From contig JAGGUN010000027.1 in the NCBI GenBank assembly GCA_021158465.1, forward strand, positions 1 through 64,000: a stretch of 64,000 bases of DNA, read 5' to 3'. The position numbers were made by a program, and so were the translations under genes. Shown here piece by piece: positions 9,409-18,493 of this stretch (position 1 is the stretch's first letter; the number at the start of each line of letters is the position of its first letter). This DNA comes from a bacterium. GTDB taxonomy: Bacteria > UBP14 > UBA6098 > 4484-93. The notes beneath the pieces are model-generated. The model was given only the letters and a program-made list of their open reading frames with translations. It did no database searches and was not told the origin of the DNA.

Positions 9409-10377
9409 CTATTTCAACAGAATAAAACATTTGGTAATGTTACCGTAGTTAGTTTCCATCCGGTAGGGATATATCCCAGAGGAAAGAGAAGATGCATCAA
9501 AATTGAAACTGTATGTTCCTGGATTGTGGTAAGAGTTAACAGAAACAGAGATAAGCTCTCCCTTCACATTGTAGATGGATATCTTAACATCGGTAGCAGC
9601 ACCAACCGTATATGTAAAAGCGGTGCTTGAGTTGAACGGATTTGGATAGTTAGCAATAGAGAAGTTCAGTGGCTTGCTTGCTCTGGCAATCCCCGTTATA
9701 ACAAAGTTCACTTCATCCTGCTCGATGCCACCGCCACAGAAAACCACACCGAGCGTATCGGCGCCAATAGGTGCCGTCGGGGCTCCTCTATACCAATCTA
9801 TAGGTTCCCCGTCATCCCATCTACTGTTTCCGTTGACATCGACGAAGGCAGCAACTGTCTTAGGACCAGCAGGAATATGCTCCGCCCTGTAATCAGGACC
9901 AGCAACAGGAACCGTCATCTCCAGTGAAGGCTCTCCACCCATTATAACACCGTAGGCATCATAGATTGCAAGATAGACATTGCTGAAATCGCCAGAATAT
10001 TCTATTCTTCCGGAGAAAGCCCCCTCATCAGAGAGCGGGATGTCAATCCCCGTAGCACTACCACCGCTCGTATGGAACGGATTTCCGGGATACTGACCCG
10101 CCGGCGAGCCGGAAGTAGGCATCATCCCCTCAACAAGGACCGCTATGACATACATACTGTCCGCATCATCAAATGTCCCCTCAATCGAGTAGGGACCCGG
10201 TGCCATCGCAGAGTTATAGAAAACAGATGAAACATCCAACTCTCCCGCAATGGCAATAACATAGGCTGGCCCTGAAACCCCCTCATCAGTGATAAGATTC
10301 CCCGATATCGTCCCAGCAAAGGCTGCAGAAACAAAGAGAAAAACAAAGAGCCCAACTGCTATCAAAAGCCTCGGCAT
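9409..10377 (-). CDS. Secreted protein with type IX-type sorting domain
   Basis: About 322 residues from the chosen ATG at 10377, which has GGGGGAGGAG directly before it; the longer frame from 10398 would overlap the upstream gene. Signal peptide MPRLLIAVGLFVFLFVSAAFA. The middle part contains beta-sandwich repeats like those in proteins that describe small dose/'DVNGNSRWDDGEP' calcium-binding loops (~195-210). The last ~80 residues are the sorting domain: NYPNPFNSST, IYNVKGE, SSGIYPYRME and a terminal ILLK. Probably exported and surface-attached. Function unknown. It is second in the five-gene operon. Confidence 0.88.
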   Translation of the reverse strand: MPRLLIAVGLFVFLFVSAAFAGTISGNLITDEGVSGPAYVIAIAGELDVSSVFYNSAMAPGPYSIEGTFDDADSMYVIAVLVEGMMPTSGSPAGQYPGNPFHTSGGSATGIDIPLSDEGAFSGRIEYSGDFSNVYLAIYDAYGVIMGGEPSLEMTVPVAGPDYRAEHIPAGPKTVAAFVDVNGNSRWDDGEPIDWYRGAPTAPIGADTLGVVFCGGGIEQDEVNFVITGIARASKPLNFSIANYPNPFNSSTAFTYTVGAATDVKISIYNVKGELISVSVNSYHNPGTYSFNFDASSLSSGIYPYRMETNYGNITKCFILLK

Positions 10378-10390
10378 CTCCTCCCCCTTT

Positions 10391-12208
10391 CTATTCATTT
10401 GTTATCCTTATTATCCCATCGTCGTTGCAGTATACCCAATATGCCCTTCCCGCGGAGAGCCCGGTATACCTATCATAACCCCTGTGGTCAGGATTATACC
10501 AGAAAAAGCCCCAAGCTATAATCCCGGAAGGATACTGAGTAATATCCGTTATCCTGCCATACTTCTGCGGAGCGCCCACAATATTCAGCCCAGCTTTAAC
10601 AGGGATATCGAGATTGTTCACAGGCGTTCCAGCAACTATGTAAAATGTATCGACAAGGGAAAGAACAAAGTAACCCTTACCAGGGACAATCTCTGTCTCG
10701 ACCTTATATCGCCTCTCCTCAGGAGAAAACGAATATACCATACCAGAAGCACCGGGGAATATCGCATCGGCGGACATATCGGGAGCTATAACCGGAAGAG
10801 AAACCATATTCCAACCAGGCTTGAGATGAATCAAGGCTTCTCCTGTATTGTAGCGGAGGATTGCTCGGATGAAGTAGTTTGTATCAGGAACAGCATTCCA
10901 ACCCGTGGATACGGCGTTCTTATCGTAAGAAATATCCAGACCCGGTGCTACATCAAGACCAAGCGAGAGCGAGCGACTCTGAAATATCACCGCACCAACG
11001 AAGAAGGAGTCGACATAGATGCCGAAGCGGTCAACATTCTCAGTCAACCAACCAGGAACAGTCGCCTCCTCTGTTGGGATCTCAACAAACGGGTCACCCG
11101 GTAGCCCAGCCTCATAATCCCAGTCATACACCGCCGAACGATACTGACCAACAGTGTAAAAGTAGTATTGCAAAGCATAAAGCTTTGCCATCTGAGGCGC
11201 GGTGAAACGAACGGCACTTTTGCTACCTGTCATCTCCCAAGCAACAGCACCAGAAGGATAACCATCATCGTATAAGAGGGTATCGTAGAGTAAAACTCCT
11301 GGCGTAGTATCATAAATCGTAGCCCACACTGGTCCCGCAGGCTCGCTTTCCCCTCCAGGATAAATAGATGAAACCTTATAGTAGTATGTCGCACCACGAG
11401 GAAGGTCGTAGTCAATGTATACGGTGGTATCAACATCCCCTATCCATTCATACCCTGAGGCAAAATTGTCCGAGCGGTATACACGATAACCGATCGGAGT
11501 ATCCGACACATCCTTGGCAAAAGAAAGAACATCAGCCGGTAAAGCAACCATCCTGACAACAGGAAGCGATAACTGTTCCGGTAGCCTAAACACAACCTTT
11601 TCCGAGCCTGGCGGATAGACCACCGTTGCCCTTATCATAAGGTCGCCATCGAGATAACCCCATCCACCAAGTGAGGCATCGTACATAAAGCTCCTCGGCG
11701 GAGAAGATGTATCAGCATCCAGAAATATATAGTTTATCAGCGTGTCCAGCTTGGTCACACCGACAAAGAAATCGCCTTCTATGTAAGGGTGAATGTCCAG
11801 TGCGACCTCATACCAGGAGGAGATACCATAGACATTGAGTGTCTCAGGAGGAACTATTAAATCATACAGGTTCGGGCGCCCGAACCCATCGGGACGAACA
11901 ACCATAAACAGCATCTTGACAGGTCCCATCGGTGTGTAGACACGCATTCTGGCAGACAGAAGTGAGCAAGGAGAGGACGGCGTAAACCTTACTCCAACAA
12001 AATCGGCAAACTCACCCGGGTCACCCCCAACCGGAGAACCATCATCGTAGAAAAGCTCGGTCGGCTCAGGCGGAGAATACGGCTCCTCCCAGGTAAGTAT
12101 CACATCGTCATCATCGGATACCGCTGTCAGATGAGCAGGCGGATACATCTGCCCAAAAAGAAAACAGGGAATAATAAAAATAAACCCCACACATACCAAC
12201 ACTCTCAT
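10391..12208 (-). CDS. Secreted fibronectin-type III-containing protein
   Basis: About 605 residues from the ATG at 12208, preceded by GGGGGAG; the frame opens further at 12235 but without a ribosome-binding site. Signal peptide MRVLVCVGFIFIIPCFLFG. A fibronectin III start (PAHLTAVSDDDDVILTWEEP) appears right after it, is interrupted by a ~170-residue beta-sandwich, and resumes as GYRVYRS...TYYYKVSSI. A second copy of the sandwich follows (YDDGYPSGAVAWE, nt ~11060-11280), so the two sandwiches are duplicates. The last ~130 residues carry the LKPGWNMVSLPV motif seen in many secreted proteins of uncultured bacteria. There is no NPFN sorting domain. First gene of the operon; role unknown, probably extracellular binding. 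Confidence 0.87.
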   Translation of the reverse strand: MRVLVCVGFIFIIPCFLFGQMYPPAHLTAVSDDDDVILTWEEPYSPPEPTELFYDDGSPVGGDPGEFADFVGVRFTPSSPCSLLSARMRVYTPMGPVKMLFMVVRPDGFGRPNLYDLIVPPETLNVYGISSWYEVALDIHPYIEGDFFVGVTKLDTLINYIFLDADTSSPPRSFMYDASLGGWGYLDGDLMIRATVVYPPGSEKVVFRLPEQLSLPVVRMVALPADVLSFAKDVSDTPIGYRVYRSDNFASGYEWIGDVDTTVYIDYDLPRGATYYYKVSSIYPGGESEPAGPVWATIYDTTPGVLLYDTLLYDDGYPSGAVAWEMTGSKSAVRFTAPQMAKLYALQYYFYTVGQYRSAVYDWDYEAGLPGDPFVEIPTEEATVPGWLTENVDRFGIYVDSFFVGAVIFQSRSLSLGLDVAPGLDISYDKNAVSTGWNAVPDTNYFIRAILRYNTGEALIHLKPGWNMVSLPVIAPDMSADAIFPGASGMVYSFSPEERRYKVETEIVPGKGYFVLSLVDTFYIVAGTPVNNLDIPVKAGLNIVGAPQKYGRITDITQYPSGIIAWGFFWYNPDHRGYDRYTGLSAGRAYWVYCNDDGIIRITNE

Positions 12209-12242
12209 AATACTCCCCCATTTTTGGCTTCGCATCCGTTAA

Positions 12243-12270
12243 AATATAAACTAATCACCTTATATGTCAA
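12243..12270 (-). promoter_or_regulatory. Promoter for the 12.2-7.9 kb operon
   Basis: On the minus strand: TTGACA (12270-12265), 16-nt spacer, TATATT (12248-12243). It lies ~35 nt before the ATG at 12208 and is the clearest sigma-70-like match in this divergent region. Confidence 0.65.
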
Positions 12271-12283
12271 GATAATATTTCTC

Positions 12284-12311
12284 TTGATTTTTATGCTGTT
12301 TTGATTAGGTT
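12284..12311 (+). promoter_or_regulatory. Possible promoter for the 12.3 kb gene
   Basis: TTGATT (12284-12289), 16-nt spacer, TAGGTT (12306-12311), in an AT-rich stretch 36 nt before the ATG. Other TTGATT/TTTATA combinations occur nearby, so the exact site is uncertain. A strong AAAGGAGGA ribosome-binding site lies at 12331-12339. Confidence 0.35.
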
Positions 12312-12346
12312 TTTATTGGATTTATAGCACAAAGGAGGACAAATCG

Positions 12347-14629
12347 ATGAAGAAAATAGCGATATTAACTTTGGTGTTTCTGTCCTTTTGCTCAGTCATC
12401 CTTGCTCGCTCCGGGGGACCGGATGAGTTCGGATACTCATTCATCGACAACCATGAGCCGGGCGGTCCGACATTTTCATGGATTGAGATAATGGAGACAG
12501 GAACTCGGCTATCCCTTTCGGACGATAGCTACCGGAGGGTCCCGCTCGGTGGGACATTCAGGTACTACGGCATCGAGTACGATAGCGTCTATGTTTGTTC
12601 CAACGGATGGATAAGCTTCACCACCAGTGGAAGCACAATCTGGATTGGGGGGATACCGAACACACGTTCTCCAAATGCGACCCTGGCGGTATATAACGCC
12701 GACCTATACCCATCAGGCGACCACACTGCATACTACGAAAGGCGAGGCGACCTGTTCATCATAGAATACGATGTCTATTACTGCTGCACACCATCGGGAC
12801 CCACGAACAAGTTCGAGGTTATCCTCAACATGAGAAACGGGACAATACTCTTTCAGTATCTCAGCGTGAATGTAACCCGTACCATCACCATAGGCATAGA
12901 GAATGAAACAGGAACAATCGGTTTGAACTATGGGACCGTTTCCTCACCCTCAGACCTACCTGACAGTACAGTCATTATGTTCCGCGCCGTATCAATCATT
13001 GGACTACCGTTCTCCTATGATTTCCCAAGCACAGATGACATTGAAGGGTTTGAGGTACCAGATGAGACAGGTGGCTGGGAGGTTGGAACACCAACCGGTG
13101 TTGGTCCAGCATCCGCTCACAGTAGTCCTTACTGTATGGGAACGAATATCTCTGGGTATTACGAGGATTCCGCCGACTATTACCTCTACACGCCACGAAT
13201 TATGCTTGGGGGGGCAAACCATCCATATTTCACATTCTGGCACTGGTATGAGACAGAGGAGGGAAGAGATGGTGGCGTAGTGGAGATCTCAACCGACGAT
13301 GGAGACACATGGGAGGTCTTGTTCCCCGAGGGTGGATACCCTATACCAGAAATGGGAACAGGCTCATCTATATCAGGGCTGCCTGGCTTCTCGGGGACAA
13401 GCGATGGCTGGGAAAAGGTAGAATGCAGTCTACTAGACTATGTAGACCAGACCGTTTACATCCGGTTCCACTTTGGGGCAACAGAAATCCTATCTGATTA
13501 CGCTGGCTGGTATGTAGATGATGTCGGTGCCTCTGAGGCATTTGGGGTGATACACGGCAGGGTCGAGCTGAGATACTCTGACAACGACAGCGGGGTGGTC
13601 GTAAGCGTCGAGGGGCAGAATGTTGCCGATACAACGGACATCGACGGAACATTTTTCCTCGACTCAGTTATGATAGGAGTCTGGAGGGTAAATTTCTCCT
13701 GTTTGCACTACATACCGCATACATTAGATGGTGTAACGATCAGCAAAGATGACACACTTGAGATAAATGTTTCACTTTCGCCAGAGCTTTACAATGTTGA
13801 CCTCGAGATGGATGACGGCAGGCTATCCGCGACCCCGGACTCTGGCGAAACCTGGGGCTGGGGAGAACCCGATACATCAGTTATCTCTCTGCCGGGGGCA
13901 CATTCTGGAACACGCTGCTGGGGAACCGTCCTAAACGGGAATTACCCGAATCTCGCCGACCTTTCTCTCGACCTTCAACTCTTTACAGGAGACCTTACAA
14001 ATCCCGTGCTTACCTTTTGGCAATGGTATCAGTTCGATGGTGAGTTCGAGAGCAGGTACTTTGATGGTGGCAATGTCAAGCTATCCACGGATGGAGGCGA
14101 GAGCTTTTCCGTGATAGAGCCAGTAGGCGGGTACCCTGGTGTTATATCATCCCATAATCCATTCATAGGCGGAGAGCCTGGCTTCGGTGGCATGGAAACG
14201 GGGAACTTCTGGCACCTCGTCATATTCGACCTCTCAGATGTTGACACAAATTTTATGACCATCCGCTGGGAGGTAGGCACAGACGGCGCAGGAAATGCAA
14301 TAGGTTGGTATATCGATGATATAAAAATTGCCGAAAGAGAAAATATCACCGGAAGAATCAGATTGCCTGAGGTCTGCAGAATTGAAGCGTCCCCTAACCC
14401 GTTTAACTCAAACACAAAAATCGAGTTCACAATAAGCTACCCTGGTAGAACTGTCGTTTCCGTGTTCAACATCCTCGGGAGAAGGGTCGAAACACTCATC
14501 GATGAGCAACTTCCCGCTGGACACCACAGCATCAACTGGGATGCAGGACAACTCACATCAGGCGTTTATCTCGTCTCGCTCACCTGTAACGGAGAAAAGA
14601 AGGTTAGGAAGATTCTACTGTTGAGATGA
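12347..14629 (+). CDS. Secreted jelly-roll protein with type IX-type sorting domain
   Basis: A 760-residue protein. Signal peptide 1-20. Residues ~25-215 form a beta domain with the pattern FRYYGIEYDSVYVCSNGWISF, common in secreted proteins of candidate phyla. Two copies of a MAM/immune-inhibitor-A-like jelly roll follow (~232-400 and ~480-675). Each has the sequence 'G(G)VVEISTDDGDTW' or 'GGNVKLSTDGGESF', a GGYP motif and an ending GWY(V/I)DD. They are separated by a carboxypeptidase-regulatory-like insert (~402-472). The sorting domain spans ~685-760: ASPNPFNSN, VFNILGRRVE, SGVYLVSL, terminal LLLR. No protease motif is visible, so it is more likely a binding or scaffold protein than an enzyme. 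The next sorted protein starts 57 nt downstream, perhaps in the same transcript. Confidence 0.88.
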   Translation: MKKIAILTLVFLSFCSVILARSGGPDEFGYSFIDNHEPGGPTFSWIEIMETGTRLSLSDDSYRRVPLGGTFRYYGIEYDSVYVCSNGWISFTTSGSTIWIGGIPNTRSPNATLAVYNADLYPSGDHTAYYERRGDLFIIEYDVYYCCTPSGPTNKFEVILNMRNGTILFQYLSVNVTRTITIGIENETGTIGLNYGTVSSPSDLPDSTVIMFRAVSIIGLPFSYDFPSTDDIEGFEVPDETGGWEVGTPTGVGPASAHSSPYCMGTNISGYYEDSADYYLYTPRIMLGGANHPYFTFWHWYETEEGRDGGVVEISTDDGDTWEVLFPEGGYPIPEMGTGSSISGLPGFSGTSDGWEKVECSLLDYVDQTVYIRFHFGATEILSDYAGWYVDDVGASEAFGVIHGRVELRYSDNDSGVVVSVEGQNVADTTDIDGTFFLDSVMIGVWRVNFSCLHYIPHTLDGVTISKDDTLEINVSLSPELYNVDLEMDDGRLSATPDSGETWGWGEPDTSVISLPGAHSGTRCWGTVLNGNYPNLADLSLDLQLFTGDLTNPVLTFWQWYQFDGEFESRYFDGGNVKLSTDGGESFSVIEPVGGYPGVISSHNPFIGGEPGFGGMETGNFWHLVIFDLSDVDTNFMTIRWEVGTDGAGNAIGWYIDDIKIAERENITGRIRLPEVCRIEASPNPFNSNTKIEFTISYPGRTVVSVFNILGRRVETLIDEQLPAGHHSINWDAGQLTSGVYLVSLTCNGEKKVRKILLLR

Positions 14630-14686
14630 ACCGCTGGAGGTGATACACCCCCCTTATCCGTTCTTAGAACAACATAGGAGTGGTAT

Positions 14687-16120
14687 ATGAAAAGGTTTTT
14701 GTGTGTTTTGTCTATCGTTTTCCTAACCGCAGGTGCCTCGAGCTTAACAGCGGAGTTTGCCGACACACTTAACATCTACATTATGGACTGCTCCGGTCCT
14801 ATGAATCTACTCGTCGTGCCAGACTCAATGGGAGTGGAATATGAAACTACGCCGGCATTTGAACTACTCAATTCGATATTAACATTAAACAGCTACTCCT
14901 CACCAGTAGCGGGTGAGTGGATGTTAGACTCTGTGTCAGTCGATGTAGGAACAGAACTACCATCACTCGATGCGTACGATATAATATTCCTAACGACAGG
15001 CTGGCCTTCCTCAGGTGGTAGGGTGCTTGCTGAGTGGGAGCTGGACAGTCTTATCTCATTCATAGACCCGCCTGAGGCACCGGTGCGCGGAAAACCGAGA
15101 GGACTTTTCATTGAGGGAAACGACTTTGCTTACAACCATGGAGACACATCCGCACTGCATTCCACATATCACCCGATATTCGACTATCTTGCCTGTCTAC
15201 TTCTGGACACGGCTGGTCCGCATTTCACGATTCTCCGTGGGGTTACAGGCTCACTCGCAGAGGGGCTGGATGACATTATATATTACGGCACAGAAGACAC
15301 GGGACCAAGGGAATCGGTGGATGATATCGATATAAATCCGGAGTCTCCTGCTGCTCCCTATGCAAGCCTTGTGTTCACCGGAGTAGAGTCCAAATCCCCC
15401 GCCAGAGGGATGCAAAGACGCTCTTTCCCACCGTTGCACAAGGATACAGAGTTTATGGTCGGGGCAACGGTCTACCTGCCGTTTATATTCGGGAACATCG
15501 ATAACTCATCGCCATCAAATATAAAGCTCTACCTTATGGCAAGGATCCTTAACTTCCTTATTCCACCCAGGGTGAAGATGGACACGACATCCCTCCCCGA
15601 TACATTCTACATAGGGGGAAGATATCCATTAACCTGCTTCAAACATGACAATTTCGAGGGTGCAACATTCTTCCTCTCTGTCTCATACGATAGTATGTCA
15701 ACCCTGGACACAATTGCCACCAGCTACTCAGGACCAGATGAAGCAGTATTTACCGTCGATTTTATACCGGATGCTACCACCGACAACCTATTCTTTCAGC
15801 TATCGGGAAGAGACATCGTTGGAAACAATGTAGAGAAGATATACGGACCATTCGTTGTTACCATTCCCACTGGCATAGAAACACCCCAACCAGACAAGGT
15901 TGAGCTCTCTGCGTATCCCAACCCGTTCAATCAGACGGTGATCATCCGAACAGGGAACGGGGAGACAGTTTCTGTGTATAATGTTGAGGGGAAGCTCGTC
16001 GCCAAGATACCGACTGATGGGTCAACCGCAAGATGGACCCCGAAGGACCTCCCAGCTGGTGTGTATATAGCAAGGATGGATGGCAACGGTAGAACACTAA
16101 AGCTGTTGTTCTTGAGGTGA
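14687..16120 (+). CDS. Secreted protein with type IX-type sorting domain
   Basis: A 477-residue protein with a signal peptide (MKRFLCVLSIVFLTAGASSL). Residues ~25-285 alternate strands and helices (TLNIYIMDCSGP..., AYDIIFLTTGWPSSGG..., RGLFIEGNDFAYNHG) like a class-I-amidotransferase/ThuA-like flavodoxin fold. The same kind of segment occurs inside the C25 peptidase of this window. A beta domain follows (~300-395), then a short sorting domain (~405-477) with AYPNPFNQT, VYNVEGKLV, AGVYIARM and terminal LFLR. Ribosome-binding site GGAG at ATAGGAG. Its stop is 1 nt from the stop of the convergent LptG-like gene. Function unknown. Confidence 0.85.
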   Translation: MKRFLCVLSIVFLTAGASSLTAEFADTLNIYIMDCSGPMNLLVVPDSMGVEYETTPAFELLNSILTLNSYSSPVAGEWMLDSVSVDVGTELPSLDAYDIIFLTTGWPSSGGRVLAEWELDSLISFIDPPEAPVRGKPRGLFIEGNDFAYNHGDTSALHSTYHPIFDYLACLLLDTAGPHFTILRGVTGSLAEGLDDIIYYGTEDTGPRESVDDIDINPESPAAPYASLVFTGVESKSPARGMQRRSFPPLHKDTEFMVGATVYLPFIFGNIDNSSPSNIKLYLMARILNFLIPPRVKMDTTSLPDTFYIGGRYPLTCFKHDNFEGATFFLSVSYDSMSTLDTIATSYSGPDEAVFTVDFIPDATTDNLFFQLSGRDIVGNNVEKIYGPFVVTIPTGIETPQPDKVELSAYPNPFNQTVIIRTGNGETVSVYNVEGKLVAKIPTDGSTARWTPKDLPAGVYIARMDGNGRTLKLLFLR

Positions 16121-16121
16121 A

Positions 16122-17198
16122 CTACTCGTTGTAGCGGAAAAAAACATATACCCCGCAGGCAAGAAAAACAATATCCCCAAGAAAAGCAGCAACAACAGGT
16201 GGAAGGTCACCACTATATCCCAGAGCCTGCCCAAAGCGGAGAAGTAGATAGTATATGAACGAGAAGAACACCCCCTCACCAACACCAAAGAGGAATCCAC
16301 CACGGCGAAAGTGGAAAGAAAGTGGCAAAACAAGAAAAAGAATAATCAGATTTGTCATAGGGTAAGCTACTTTGACCAGAAGGTCTACACGCTCCCTTGT
16401 GGCAGGAACACCGGAGGAACGAAGCCTCTTTATGTAAAGCGCAAGGTCACATATCCCCATCTCCTCCGGAGAGACCTCAACATACCGAAATTCATCAGGG
16501 GATTCGTCCATCGGTGCAACTAATGTGTCAAACGGGAAAGCTACTTCCTCCTCCCCCTGAAAAACACGATCAACCCCGTTCACAAGGAACCAAACCCCAT
16601 TCCTCCGAAACACCTTTTCCGCATCAATCCGGCGAATAACCTCACCCTTGTCAAAGAACTGAATAACAACACGCTCTCCTCTCTCCTGATTCGGACGGTA
16701 TATATGGAAATAATAAACTTTTCCGCCTTTGGATTGATAAAGATAGTTCACAAGAAGCTTGGGACTCCGCCGGTAGCGTCTCTTAAGGATTTTCTCACGC
16801 CGAATCTGGTTCTTAAGCAGGTTGGTCTTCGGAACAACAAACTCCGACAACAGAAAAACAAATACAACAACAAGGAAACCGATAATCAATATCGGAAGAG
16901 AAACCCTAGCAGTACCTATCCCACAGGAACGGATAGCCACTATCTCATAGTTTCTATTCTTGATGGAAGCCAAGAACCCCCCAGCAAGAAGAACAGCAAT
17001 CGGAGCAGTAAGAGCAAGGATATAAGGGACATAATAAATATAATACAGAACCACCGTCTTAACAGGGGTATGATTGTCGACAAATTTGTCGAGATTCTCT
17101 ATGAGGTCAACCAAAACAAATACCAGAACAAACGCAACGAAGGCAAACGAAAGTATCTGTAAGAAATCTCCGGCAATATACCTATCGAGGAGCTTCAT
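16122..17198 (-). CDS. lptG: LptF/LptG-family LPS export permease
   Basis: A 358-residue YjgP/YjgQ-family membrane protein. It starts LLDRYI, has three N-terminal transmembrane segments (~12-115), a periplasmic beta-jellyroll (~140-265) and three C-terminal segments (~270-355), the family layout. LptF and LptG form the inner-membrane pair that, with the ATPase LptB, pulls LPS out of the membrane to the LptC-LptA bridge. LDRYI at the start favours LptG over LptF, but only one copy is present here, so the choice is tentative. It shares one base with the stop of the upstream permease (TAATG), indicating translational coupling in an EIIA-CBS/permease/lptG operon. Presence implies a lipopolysaccharide-bearing outer membrane. 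Confidence 0.9.
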   Translation of the reverse strand: MKLLDRYIAGDFLQILSFAFVAFVLVFVLVDLIENLDKFVDNHTPVKTVVLYYIYYVPYILALTAPIAVLLAGGFLASIKNRNYEIVAIRSCGIGTARVSLPILIIGFLVVVFVFLLSEFVVPKTNLLKNQIRREKILKRRYRRSPKLLVNYLYQSKGGKVYYFHIYRPNQERGERVVIQFFDKGEVIRRIDAEKVFRRNGVWFLVNGVDRVFQGEEEVAFPFDTLVAPMDESPDEFRYVEVSPEEMGICDLALYIKRLRSSGVPATRERVDLLVKVAYPMTNLIILFLVLPLSFHFRRGGFLFGVGEGVFFSFIYYLLLRFGQALGYSGDLPPVVAAFLGDIVFLACGVYVFFRYNE

Positions 17199-18478
17199 TA
17201 TATATGAACCAGATACCTGAAATAGATGTATACTGAGCTTATCACAAGCGATTCAAACACAATCGGTATCCCGAAACGAGCAAACTCAAGGAAACTTATA
17301 GGATGCTTGTATTTCTTTGATAAATCGACTACAAGGACATTGGCAGATGCGCCAACAGCGGTAGCATTCCCTCCAAGACAGGCTCCAAGAGCAAGCGACC
17401 ACCAAAAGACATTCCCTACATGGACACCATGCAGACCACCGATTACCTGCTTGATGAGCGGGACCATTGCCGCAGTATACGGAATATTGTCAATTATTCC
17501 TGATATAACAGCGGAGAACCACAAGATGAGCATTGATGCGAAACCGACTCGACCACGAGTGAGAGCCAAAACAGCCCTACCGAGATGCTCTATCACCCCG
17601 ACCTTCTCAAGCGCCCCAATAACCATAAAAAGCCCAATGAAGAAAAAGAGCGTGGTCCACCCCACACCGGAAAGCGCCTCCCCCACATCCTCACCGGAGA
17701 TGATAAGAAGAAGCACCGCACCAAAAAGGGCAATAACAGAAGGGAGAACGCCCATAGCATCGTGAACCAGGAAACCAGCAAGAACCAGAGACAAAACAAA
17801 AAGCGACCTCCACATAAGCGGTCGGTCCTGAATTGCACGGGATGGCTCCATCGATAGGATGCGGGCTCGAATGTCCCTTGATGTCCTAAGCTGCTTTCTA
17901 TACTTCACATAAAGATTGAAGGCAAAAACAGCGAGGATTATAAGGACCACAGGGGCAAGATTAAAAATGAAACTAAGAAACGAGAGCCCTGCAGCACTCC
18001 CTATGATGATGTTCGGTGGGTCACCTATTAGTGTCGCTGTACCACCAATGTTCGATGCCACAACCTCCGATAAAAGATACGGAACATAACTTATCTCAAG
18101 CCTCTCCGCTATGAGGACAGATATAGGACACATCAAAAGAACTGTGGTCACATTGTCGAGGAACATCGAGATGAAAGCGGTGGCAAGGCTCAAAAATATC
18201 AATATCAAAAGCGGACGCCCACCAGCAAGCTTGGAAAGGGAAATAGCAATATACTCAAAAACTCCGCTCTTCGAGGTTATGTTGACTATTATCATCATAC
18301 CAGCAAGTAGAAATATTACATTCCAGTCCACAAACTGGAACGGTTCATCCTCCTTCAGGACACCAATCATCGCAAAGAGCGTGCCAACAAAAAGCGCTAT
18401 TGTTGTCTTGTTCATCCGCTCCGTCGCGATGATAACATACATCGCGAGAAAAACCAGCAAAACAAGAATTGCCACCAT
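17198..18478 (-). CDS. SLC13/ArsB-type anion transporter
   Basis: A 426-residue permease of the ion-transporter superfamily (ArsB, NhaD, CitM/SLC13 relatives). About 11-12 hydrophobic segments; two inverted halves each carry a family signature: FLDNVTTVLLMCP near residue ~107 followed by IGGTATLIGDPPN (~143-156), and GIIDNIPYTAAMVPL with LGGNATAVGASAN in the second half. These loops bind the anion and Na+ or H+ in the family. Substrate is not predictable: dicarboxylate, sulfate, arsenite or Na+/H+ exchange are all possible. It lies 15 nt after the EIIA-CBS gene and overlaps lptG by 1 nt. The EIIA-CBS protein may control its activity. Confidence 0.92.
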   Translation of the reverse strand: MVAILVLLVFLAMYVIIATERMNKTTIALFVGTLFAMIGVLKEDEPFQFVDWNVIFLLAGMMIIVNITSKSGVFEYIAISLSKLAGGRPLLILIFLSLATAFISMFLDNVTTVLLMCPISVLIAERLEISYVPYLLSEVVASNIGGTATLIGDPPNIIIGSAAGLSFLSFIFNLAPVVLIILAVFAFNLYVKYRKQLRTSRDIRARILSMEPSRAIQDRPLMWRSLFVLSLVLAGFLVHDAMGVLPSVIALFGAVLLLIISGEDVGEALSGVGWTTLFFFIGLFMVIGALEKVGVIEHLGRAVLALTRGRVGFASMLILWFSAVISGIIDNIPYTAAMVPLIKQVIGGLHGVHVGNVFWWSLALGACLGGNATAVGASANVLVVDLSKKYKHPISFLEFARFGIPIVFESLVISSVYIYFRYLVHI

Positions 18479-18493
18479 AGATGTTTACCCTCT

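Noticed and set aside
10289-11104. Long open frame on the + strand (271 codons)
   Set aside because: It lies opposite the two secreted genes on the minus strand, has low-complexity composition, no ribosome-binding site and no recognisable domain; an antisense shadow.
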